From Thermoflexus sp042408365 (GTDB lineage: Bacteria; Chloroflexota; Anaerolineae; Thermoflexales; Thermoflexaceae): a stretch of DNA of 6,136 bases. Where the stretch lies: assembly GCF_042408365.1 (NCBI RefSeq), contig NZ_JBHOQJ010000264.1, forward strand, positions 1-6,136. The letters are read 5' to 3'. Both the position numbers and the translations under genes were made by a program. How positions within the stretch are numbered: position 1 is the stretch's first letter; every line of letters starts with the position of its first letter. The notes under the pieces are model-generated. The model was not told the origin of the DNA. It was given only the letters and a program-made list of their open reading frames with translations, and ran no database searches. Below are positions 1 through 5,208 of this stretch, in pieces.

Positions 1-400
1 GGCCGGTCCGCAGGTGGCGGATCTCCCCGGTGTCCAGGCGGACCTCCAGTTCGTCGCCGGGCTGGACGGCCTCCACGGCCTCAGGGCACTCCAGCACCGG
101 GAGGCCGATGTTGATGGCGTTCCGGAAGAAGATGCGGGCGAAGGATTTGGCGATGACGCAAGAGACGCCGGCCGCCTTCAGGCTGATGGGCGCGTGCTCG
201 CGGGAGGAGCCGCTCCCGAAGTTCCGGCCCGCCACCACGATGTCGCCGGGCTGCACCTTGCGGGGGAACTCGGGGTCCACCCCCTCCATGCAATGCGCGG
301 CCAGCTCCTTCGGATCGGTGGTGTTCAGATACCGGCCCGGGATGATCACATCGGTATCGATGTTGTCCCCGAACACCCAGGCATGCCCCTGGAAGCGCAT
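1..400 (-). CDS. leuD: 3-isopropylmalate dehydratase small subunit (partial, 3' end outside window)
   Basis: With LeuC, this subunit isomerises 2-isopropylmalate to 3-isopropylmalate in cytosolic leucine synthesis. The ATG at 400-398 opens a frame that stays open to the left edge, giving 133 residues of a protein usually about 160-200 long. The start is fixed by AGGGAGGG-type Shine-Dalgarno sequence just upstream and by the N-terminus MRFQGHAWVFGDNIDTDVI, which matches the family. Visible motifs are DNIDTDVIIPGRYLNT (residues 12-27), PGDIVVAGRNFGSGSSREHAP (about 51-71) and IAKSFARIFFRNAINIGLPVLE (about 83-104). The active-site loop reads YLNT at 24-27. The short spacing of the motifs fits the archaeal-type (type 2) LeuD, matching the short LeuC. 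The gene starts 12 nt after the stop of the small ORF, and its ribosome binding site lies inside a G-quadruplex motif. A related aconitase-family activity such as homoaconitase is possible but less likely next to leuA. Confidence 0.95.
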   Translation of the reverse strand, partial: MRFQGHAWVFGDNIDTDVIIPGRYLNTTDPKELAAHCMEGVDPEFPRKVQPGDIVVAGRNFGSGSSREHAPISLKAAGVSCVIAKSFARIFFRNAINIGLPVLECPEAVEAVQPGDELEVRLDTGEIRHLRTG

Positions 401-402
401 TT

Positions 403-421
403 CCCTCCCTCCCTATTCCCC
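403..421 (-). other. Putative RNA G-quadruplex covering the leuD ribosome binding site
   Basis: On the transcribed (minus) strand the sequence is G4-AATA-G3-A-G3-A-G3. That is four G-tracts of at least three, with loops of 4, 1 and 1 nt, and it satisfies the usual G3N1-7 quadruplex rule. The element starts in the second-last sense codon of the small ORF (GGG), contains part of its TAG stop (415-413), provides the leuD Shine-Dalgarno (AGGGAGGG) and ends 2 nt before the leuD ATG. If it folds, leuD initiation would be masked unless ribosomes finishing the small ORF melt it. The motif is seen directly; folding and any regulatory effect are inference. The simpler reading is a purine-rich, strong Shine-Dalgarno. 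Confidence 0.6.
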
Positions 422-574
422 ATCGGGTTCCACGAAGTTGTAGCACCCCATCATGCAGTCCACCACCCACTCCATCGAGCGGTGAACGCCGTCCGGGCCG
501 TCCGCGCCCTCCGGCTCCCAGGACGCGACGGCCTCCTCCAGAACCTCCTCCCAGATCCAGCGGCGCTCGTCCAT
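413..574 (-). CDS. Small acidic Trp-rich protein of unknown function between leuC and leuD
   Basis: This 53-codon frame fills most of the gap between leuC and leuD. The ATG at 574-572 has GGAGG seven nt upstream. It begins MDERRWIWEEVLEEAVASW. I do not recognise a family. The protein is very acidic (15 Asp/Glu against 3 Arg and no Lys), has four Trp (6, 8, 19, 36) and a CMMGC pair (Cys40, Cys44). It looks like two short helices (about 3-19 and 31-45) joined by a Gly/Pro/Asp-rich linker (about 21-30). No signal peptide or membrane segment is seen. An in-frame upstream ATG at 613 would add 13 residues and overlap the leuC stop by one base (TGATG), but it lacks a well-placed ribosome site. The stop lies 12 nt before leuD. 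It could be a subunit-assembly helper, a small regulator, or a translated spacer that couples leuC to leuD; none of these is shown. Confidence 0.75.
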   Translation of the reverse strand: MDERRWIWEEVLEEAVASWEPEGADGPDGVHRSMEWVVDCMMGCYNFVEPDGE

Positions 575-581
575 CACAGCT

Positions 582-586
582 CCTCC
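582..586 (-). promoter_or_regulatory. Ribosome binding site of the small ORF
   Basis: GGAGG lies seven nt before the ATG at 574. It decides that start over the in-frame ATG at 613, whose nearest GGAGG is about 13 nt away. It is the main evidence that the short frame is translated as a separate gene. Confidence 0.7.
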
Positions 587-595
587 ATCCCTAAG

Positions 596-612
596 TGGGA
601 AATGCTTCCCCA
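596..612 (-). other. Hairpin immediately after the leuC stop codon
   Basis: The transcribed strand reads TGGGGAAGCATTTCCCA, a 7-bp stem (one G-U pair) closing a GCA loop. It begins at the base after the leuC TGA (615-613). No U-tract follows, so it is not a standard intrinsic terminator. It could stabilise the upstream 3' end after processing, or discourage use of the ATG at 613, whose last two bases lie in the leuC stop region. The pairing is read directly; the function is inferred. Confidence 0.45.
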
Positions 613-1893
613 TCACGCGGCGACCGCCTCCACCCCGACCTCCTCCGGGCTGGCGATGCGGCCCAGGATCGCGCTGGCGGCGGCCACCGCCGGGTTGGCC
701 AGATACACCTCGCTGGCCGGATGGCCCATCCGGCCGACGAAGTTGCGGTTGGTGGTGGAGACGCAGCGCTCCCCGGGCCCCAGCACCCCCGAGTAGCCGC
801 CCATACACGGGCCGCAGGACGGCAGGCCCACCACCGCGCCGGCCTCCACAAAGATGTCGATCAGCCCCTCCGCCAAGGCTTGACGGTAGGTGGGGCCGCT
901 GCCCGGGATGATGATGCACCGGACCTCCGGATGGACCTGCCGGCCTTGGAGGATCCGAGCGGCCACCCGCAGATCCTCGATACGCCCGTTCGTGCACGAG
1001 CCGATGAACACCTGGTCGATCGGAACGTCCGCCAGCTCGCTCACCGGCCGCACATTGGAGGGCAGATGGGGCACCGCCACCACCGGCTCCCAATCGCTGA
1101 CGTCGAAGTCCAAATCGGCCGCATACTGGGCGTCCGGATCGTCCGCATAAACGGTGAAGGGGCGCTTGGCCCGCGGGCGGACGTAATCCAAGGTCTTCTC
1201 GTCCACCTCCATCAGCCCTGCCTTCGCCCCCGCCTCGATCGCCATGTTGGTGATGGTGAACCGCCCATCCATCGAGAGGGACCGGATCACCGGCCCCGTG
1301 AAGAACATCGCCATGTAAAGCGCGCCGTCCACGCCGATGCGCCCGATGGTGTGGAGGATGAGATCCTTGGCCATCACCCACGGCCGGAGCGTCCCGTGGT
1401 AGAACAGGCGCATCGTGGGGGGCACCTTCAGCCAGATCCGGCCGGTGGCCATGGCCACCGCCGCGTCGGTGGAGCCGACCCCGGTGGAGAAAGCGCCCAG
1501 GGCGCCGTATGTGCAGGTATGGGAATCGGCTCCGATGATGATCTCCCCGGGCAACACCAGCCCCTGCTCCGGCAGCACGATATGCTCGATGCCGCCGTCG
1601 CGCCCGCCCTCGAAGTACAGGATCCCCTTCCGCCGGGCCCAGCCGCGCACCGCCATACACTGCTCGGCGGCCTTGATGTTGGGCGGGGGGACGAAGTGAT
1701 CGGCCACGAAAGCGACCCGCCCCTGATCGAAAACCCCCTCCACCCCAAGCTTCTCAAACTCCTGAATGGCCAGGGCAGCCGTGATATCGTTGGCCATCAC
1801 GAAATCCACCTGCACCTCCACCAGCTCGCCGGGCTCCACGCGTTCCACCCCTGCATGGGCGGCGATGATCTTCTCGGCCATCGTCATGCCCAT
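613..1893 (-). CDS. leuC: 3-isopropylmalate dehydratase large subunit
   Basis: This is the large, Fe-S-bearing subunit of isopropylmalate isomerase, which acts with LeuD in leucine synthesis. The 426-residue product has the aconitase-family layout of the short type-2 LeuC. The three cysteines expected to hold the [4Fe-4S] cluster are present: Cys300 in FIGSCTNGR, and Cys360 and Cys363 in CGPCMGG. Other family motifs are ADHFVPPPNIKAAEQC (64-79), GADSHTCTYGALGAFSTGVGSTD (about 121-143), MAIEAGAKAGLMEVD (217-231) and IIIPGSGPTYRQAL (327-340). The start is the ATG at 1893-1891, with GGAGG seven nt upstream. A TTG at 1947 would add 18 non-family residues and has no ribosome site. The gene follows leuA after 114 nt, the longest gap in the operon, and that gap contains a GC-rich hairpin. 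The stop overlaps an unused-looking ATG as TGATG. Homoaconitase is the main alternative; the adjacent leuA argues for LeuC. Confidence 0.97.
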   Translation of the reverse strand: MGMTMAEKIIAAHAGVERVEPGELVEVQVDFVMANDITAALAIQEFEKLGVEGVFDQGRVAFVADHFVPPPNIKAAEQCMAVRGWARRKGILYFEGGRDGGIEHIVLPEQGLVLPGEIIIGADSHTCTYGALGAFSTGVGSTDAAVAMATGRIWLKVPPTMRLFYHGTLRPWVMAKDLILHTIGRIGVDGALYMAMFFTGPVIRSLSMDGRFTITNMAIEAGAKAGLMEVDEKTLDYVRPRAKRPFTVYADDPDAQYAADLDFDVSDWEPVVAVPHLPSNVRPVSELADVPIDQVFIGSCTNGRIEDLRVAARILQGRQVHPEVRCIIIPGSGPTYRQALAEGLIDIFVEAGAVVGLPSCGPCMGGYSGVLGPGERCVSTTNRNFVGRMGHPASEVYLANPAVAAASAILGRIASPEEVGVEAVAA

Positions 1894-1900
1894 CGGTGAA

Positions 1901-1905
1901 CCTCC
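1901..1905 (-). promoter_or_regulatory. Ribosome binding site of leuC
   Basis: GGAGG sits seven nt before the ATG at 1893. It fixes the leuC start there, in preference to the in-frame TTG at 1947 or the internal ATGs at 1887 and 1881. Confidence 0.75.
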
Positions 1906-1954
1906 GATTCGACGGTTTGGATGGTGGGCACCTGGAAATGCGTTCAAGGCTTCC

Positions 1955-2007
1955 CCTGGGCTCCGCAGAGACCGGTGGGGCCACCCCGCAAAGGCCGCGG
2001 GCCCAGG
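1955..2007 (-). other. GC-rich hairpin immediately after the leuA stop
   Basis: On the transcribed strand CCTGGGC (2007-2001), directly after the leuA TGA, pairs perfectly with GCCCAGG (1961-1955). Inside, CCGCGG (2000-1995) pairs with CTGCGG (1968-1963, one G-U), leaving a single bulged A at 1962. This gives about 13 bp in total. The 26-nt loop contains a further small GGGG-TGG-CCCC hairpin (1987-1977). No U-tract follows, so it is not a standard terminator. It occupies about half of the leuA-leuC gap and ends 50 nt before the leuC ribosome site. Likely roles are protection of the upstream ilv-leuA mRNA or partial attenuation before leuCD. The structure is read by eye and its function is inferred. 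Confidence 0.5.
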
Positions 2008-3591
2008 TCATGGCGCCGGGATCGACAGCTCCACCTGGACGCGTGAGGCGGTCCGCATCAGCCGCAGCAGGGCGTTGAGATAGGCCTTGGCGGCGGCCAC
2101 CACGATATCGGTATCCACACCGAATCCCCCTGCCAGCTCCCCCGTCTGGGGATCCTCGGCCTGGACGAAGACCCGGCCCATCGCGTCGCGCCCGGGGGTC
2201 ACCGCGTGGACGTTGAACTCCAAGAGATGGGCCTGCACCCCGAGGGCGGCCTCGACGGCCCGGTAGGCCGCATCCACCGGCCCGTTCCCGGTTCCCGTCC
2301 CCACCCGCGTCTCGCCGTCGGGACCGATCAGGCGAACGGTGGCGGTAGCGATCAACGGCGTGCCGCAGGTCACCTGTAAGGTGTCCAGCCGCCAGGCCTG
2401 CCCGCTGCTTTGCGCGAAATCCGCCATCAGCGCTTCCAAGTCGAAGTCCGTCACATACTTCTTGCGATCGCATAACGCCTTGAACCGGTTGAACGCCTCC
2501 TCGAAGGCGTCGGGGGGAAGATGATACCCCATCTGCTCCAGCCGAACCCGGAAGGCGTGCCGGCCGGAGTGCTTCCCCAGGACCAGACGGGACTCCGGCA
2601 CCCCCACCGTCTCCGGCCGCATGATCTCGTAGGTCAGCGGGTTCTTGAGCATCCCATCCTGGTGGATCCCGGCTTCATGGGCGAAGGCGTTGGCCCCCAC
2701 GATCGCCTTGTTGGGTTGGACCGGGATGCCGGTCAGGGCGCTCACCAGGCGGCTGGTGCGGTAGATCTGCGTGGTATCGATGTGGGTGCGCACCCCGAAC
2801 ACATCCCGCCGGGTGTGAAGGGCCATGACCACCTCTTCGAGGGCGGTGTTCCCCGCCCGTTCCCCGATGCCGTTGACCGTGACCTCCACCTGGCGGGCGC
2901 CGTTGCGGATGGCGGCCAAGGTGTTGGCCGTGGCCAGCCCCAGGTCGTTGTGACAGTGGGCGGAGAGAACCACCCGCTCCACCCCTGGGACCCGACGGCG
3001 GATCTCCGCGAAGAGGCTGCCGAATTCCTCGGGGGTGGTATAGCCCACCGTATCCGGGATGTTCAACGTGGTGGCCCCGGCCTCCACGGCCACGGTCAGG
3101 GCCTGCATCAGGAAATCCCGATCCGTGCGCCCCGCATCCTCAGGGGAGAACTCCACATCGTCGCACAAGCGGCGGGCGTAGGCGACCATCTCCCGGATGC
3201 GGGCCAGGCATTCCTCCCGGGTCATGCGCAGCTTGTACTGCAGGTGGATGTCCGAGGTCGCCAGGAAGACGTGGATGCGGGGGCGGGGGGCCTCCCGCAC
3301 CGCCTCCCAGCAGGCGTCGATGTCCTCCCGGTTCGCCCGGGCCAGCCCGGCGATCACCGGCGGCCCGTTGGGCCGCTCCTTCCCCATCGGCCCGATCTCC
3401 CGGGCGATCCGGCGCACGGCCTCGAAATCGCCGGGCGAGGCGATGGGGAAGCCCGCCTCGATGATGTCCACCCCCAGGCGGACCAGCTGGCGGGCGATCT
3501 CCAGCTTCTCCTCCACCGTGAGGGTGGCGCCCGGTGATTGTTCGCCGTCGCGCAGCGTGGTATCAAAGATCCGAACGACATCCTCCTCCAT
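2008..3591 (-). CDS. leuA: 2-isopropylmalate synthase
   Basis: This enzyme condenses acetyl-CoA with 2-ketoisovalerate, the committed step of leucine synthesis in the cytosol. The 527-residue length is typical of bacterial LeuA. Residues about 5-275 form the HMGL-like TIM barrel, opening with FDTTLRDGEQSPGA. Predicted metal ligands are Asp15 in the LRDGEQ motif, His212 and His214 in SAHCHNDLGLAT, and Asn248 in GIGERAGNTALEEV. The central part has FAHEAGIHQDGML (303-315) and LGKHSGRHAF (338-347). The C-terminal dimer/allosteric domain runs from about 390 to 525 and keeps GTGTGNGPVDAAY (431-443) and GGFGVDTDIVVAAAKAYLNAL (about 488-508). The leucine-feedback site therefore looks intact. The ATG at 3591 has AAGGAGG (3603-3597) five nt upstream and lies 31 nt after the ilvC stop. 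Citramalate synthase and homocitrate synthase are less likely, given motif order, length and the leuCD neighbours. Confidence 0.97.
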   Translation of the reverse strand: MEEDVVRIFDTTLRDGEQSPGATLTVEEKLEIARQLVRLGVDIIEAGFPIASPGDFEAVRRIAREIGPMGKERPNGPPVIAGLARANREDIDACWEAVREAPRPRIHVFLATSDIHLQYKLRMTREECLARIREMVAYARRLCDDVEFSPEDAGRTDRDFLMQALTVAVEAGATTLNIPDTVGYTTPEEFGSLFAEIRRRVPGVERVVLSAHCHNDLGLATANTLAAIRNGARQVEVTVNGIGERAGNTALEEVVMALHTRRDVFGVRTHIDTTQIYRTSRLVSALTGIPVQPNKAIVGANAFAHEAGIHQDGMLKNPLTYEIMRPETVGVPESRLVLGKHSGRHAFRVRLEQMGYHLPPDAFEEAFNRFKALCDRKKYVTDFDLEALMADFAQSSGQAWRLDTLQVTCGTPLIATATVRLIGPDGETRVGTGTGNGPVDAAYRAVEAALGVQAHLLEFNVHAVTPGRDAMGRVFVQAEDPQTGELAGGFGVDTDIVVAAAKAYLNALLRLMRTASRVQVELSIPAP

Positions 3592-3622
3592 ACCTGCCTC
3601 CTTGCGTCGAGTGGGGTGGACC

Positions 3623-4624
3623 CTACACTTCCTTTGGGTTCAGCCAGGGCATCATCGCCCGGAGGCGACGGCCCACCTCCTCGATGGGATGCCGGCGCTC
3701 CTCCTCCCGCTTCGCGTTGAACCAGGGGCGGCCCTTGACGTTCTCCTCGATCCATTCCTCAGCGAAGGCGCCGCTGCGGATCTCTTCCAAGATCTGCTTC
3801 ATCGTGGCCCGCACATGGTCGTCGATCACCCGCGGGCCGCTGCGGTAATCGCCGTATTCCGCGGTGTCGCTCACCGAGTAGCGCATATACGAGAGGCCGC
3901 CCTGATACATCAGGTCCACGATGAGCTTCAGCTCGTTCAGACACTCGAAATAGGCGATCTCCGGTTGGTAACCGGCCTCCACCAGGGTCTCGAAGGCTGC
4001 CTTGATGAGATGGGTCACCCCGCCGCACAGGACCACCTGCTCGCCGAAGAGGTCCGTCTCCGTCTCCTCCGCGAAGGTGGTCTCGAGCACCCCGGCCCGA
4101 GTGCATCCCAGGCCCTTGGCATAGGCCAAGGCCGTTGGCAGGGCCTTCCCCGTGGCATCCTGGTGCACGGCCACCAGGGCGGGGACCCCTCCCCCCTCCT
4201 GGAAGACCTCTCGCATTCGGTGGCCGGGGGATTTCGGGGCCACCATGCTCACATCCACATCGGGGGGCGGGACGATCTGGCCGAAGCGGATGTTGAAGCC
4301 ATGGGCGAACATCAAGGTCTTGCCGGGGGCCAGATGGGGGGCGACCGCCTCCCGGTAGAGGGCCGGCTGGGCCGGGTCCGGCACCAGCATCACGATGATA
4401 TCCGACCGCCGCACCGCCTCCGCCACCTCATACACGGGGAGGCCATCCGCCTCCGCCTTCTCCCAGGACTTGCTGCCCCGGTAGAGCCCCACGCACACAT
4501 CGCAGCCGCTGTCCCGGAGGTTCAGGGCGTGGGCGTGGCCTTGGCTGCCGTAGCCCAACACGGCGATCCGCCGACCGTTCAAGAGACCGAGATCCGCGTC
4601 GACGTCGTAGTAGATGCGCGCCAT
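3623..4624 (-). CDS. ilvC: Ketol-acid reductoisomerase (class I)
   Basis: This enzyme isomerises and reduces acetolactate or acetohydroxybutyrate with NAD(P)H and Mg2+, the second step of valine and isoleucine synthesis. At 333 residues it is a short class I KARI with a single C-terminal knotted domain. The Rossmann motif VLGYGSQGHAHALNL is at 22-36. The cofactor loop after beta-2 reads YRGSKSW at 48-54. Candidate catalytic and metal residues are all present: His108 (HGFNI), Lys131 (APKSPGH), Asp191 and Glu195 (TDLFGEQ), Glu227 and Glu231 (YFECLNELK), and Ser252 (SVSDTAEYGD). The ATG at 4624 has AAGGAGG (4637-4631) six nt upstream and lies 51 nt after ilvN. Arg49, Ser51 and Ser53 in the loop suggest NADPH use, which is inferred. 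Nothing is missing or broken. Confidence 0.98.
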   Translation of the reverse strand: MARIYYDVDADLGLLNGRRIAVLGYGSQGHAHALNLRDSGCDVCVGLYRGSKSWEKAEADGLPVYEVAEAVRRSDIIVMLVPDPAQPALYREAVAPHLAPGKTLMFAHGFNIRFGQIVPPPDVDVSMVAPKSPGHRMREVFQEGGGVPALVAVHQDATGKALPTALAYAKGLGCTRAGVLETTFAEETETDLFGEQVVLCGGVTHLIKAAFETLVEAGYQPEIAYFECLNELKLIVDLMYQGGLSYMRYSVSDTAEYGDYRSGPRVIDDHVRATMKQILEEIRSGAFAEEWIEENVKGRPWFNAKREEERRHPIEEVGRRLRAMMPWLNPKEV

Positions 4625-4675
4625 CGGATACCTCCTTGGAAAAAGATGGGCAGGAACCAGGTCTTCCAGGTGGGC

Positions 4676-5191
4676 TCAGGCGGCCTCGGCGATGCGATCC
4701 GCCGGTGTAGCCTCCGCCTGGCCCCGGATCATCGCCATCGGCCCGGCGCGGGTCACCTCCACCACACCGAACCGCTGCAGGCGGGCGATGCATGAGTCCA
4801 CCTTGTCCGTCGACCCGGTCACCTCCACGATGAGGGTCTCCGGGCCCACATCCACGATCCGGGCCCGATAGAACTCCGCCAGCTGCGCGATCTCCACCCA
4901 GGCTTCCGAGGGGGCCCGGACCTTCACCAGCGCCATGTCCCGGATCACCAGCGGGCGCTCCCCCCAGTCCTCCACAGCCTTCACGCAGAGGAGCTTCTCC
5001 AAATTCGCCCGGATGCGATCCGGATCGGCCTGCTGGGGATCCACCGGGATCAACAACCGGAGATCCTGGGGATCCTCGGTGCGGCACACCGAGATCGTGT
5101 CCACCGGCAGATGGCGCCGGCGCAGCAGATGGAACACCCGGTTCAAGCTTTCCACAGAGTTCTCGATCGTCACGGCCAACCAGTGGGGCAT
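4676..5191 (-). CDS. ilvN: Acetohydroxyacid synthase small (regulatory) subunit
   Basis: This subunit activates and regulates the IlvB catalytic subunit, normally through valine binding at its N-terminal ACT domain. The start chosen is the ATG at 5191, giving 171 residues (MPHWLAVTIENSVESLNRV). AGGAGG lies five nt upstream, and this N-terminus aligns with E. coli IlvH without a gap. An in-frame ATG at 5212 overlaps the ilvB stop as ATGA and would add seven residues (MTGEEDE), but has only a weak ribosome site. Residues about 2-77 are the ACT domain, with TEDP at 38-41. Residues about 83-160 are the C-terminal small-subunit domain (RDMALVKV, IVDVGPETLIVEVTG, VVEVTRAG). The ACT domain is divergent: the usual PGVLxRV reads VESLNRV, and several positions tied to valine control in E. 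coli are changed. The C-terminal domain looks ordinary, so IlvB activation is probably kept. Confidence 0.93.
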   Translation of the reverse strand: MPHWLAVTIENSVESLNRVFHLLRRRHLPVDTISVCRTEDPQDLRLLIPVDPQQADPDRIRANLEKLLCVKAVEDWGERPLVIRDMALVKVRAPSEAWVEIAQLAEFYRARIVDVGPETLIVEVTGSTDKVDSCIARLQRFGVVEVTRAGPMAMIRGQAEATPADRIAEAA

Positions 5192-5196
5192 CTCAT

Positions 5197-5202
5197 CCTC
5201 CT
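5197..5202 (-). promoter_or_regulatory. Ribosome binding site of ilvN
   Basis: AGGAGG sits five nt before the ATG at 5191. It lies inside the reading frame that would start at the ATGA overlap (5212), so it is the evidence for the shorter IlvN. Reinitiation at 5212 by ribosomes leaving ilvB cannot be excluded. Confidence 0.65.
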
Positions 5203-5208
5203 CGCCGG

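Noticed and set aside
575..613. Start of the small ORF at the TGATG overlap with leuC (66 residues)
   Set aside because: Its nearest GGAGG is about 13 nt upstream and the codons overlap a hairpin. The ATG at 574 has a well-spaced ribosome site.
595..1899. Long plus-strand open frame opposite leuC
   Set aside because: It is an antisense shadow of a GC-rich gene: His/Arg/Gly/Pro-rich, no domain, no suitable ribosome site. The minus frame has full LeuC motifs.
1894..1947. Upstream TTG start extending leuC by 18 codons
   Set aside because: The added residues resemble no LeuC N-terminus and no Shine-Dalgarno precedes the TTG. The ATG at 1893 has GGAGG seven nt upstream.
1942..1947. TTGAAC as a possible -35 box for an internal leuC promoter
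   Set aside because: No acceptable -10 hexamer lies 16-18 nt downstream on the minus strand, so one hexamer alone is not evidence.
1955..2007. Intrinsic terminator ending the ilv part of the operon
   Set aside because: The stem is strong but no U-tract follows on the transcribed strand, so it is listed only as a structural element.
4186..4199. G-rich run on the sense strand inside ilvC
   Set aside because: The tracts do not give four separate G3 runs with proper loops, and the sequence is explained by the Glu-Gly-Gly-Gly codons of the KARI protein.
4657..4671. Direct repeat CCAGGT-CTT-CCAGGT in the ilvN-ilvC gap
   Set aside because: Six-base repeats three nt apart are expected by chance in this composition. 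They form no stem and fit no known operator.
3197..4795. Long plus-strand open frame across leuA, ilvC and ilvN
   Set aside because: It spans three well-supported minus-strand genes and their gaps, with low-complexity shadow composition and no recognisable domain.
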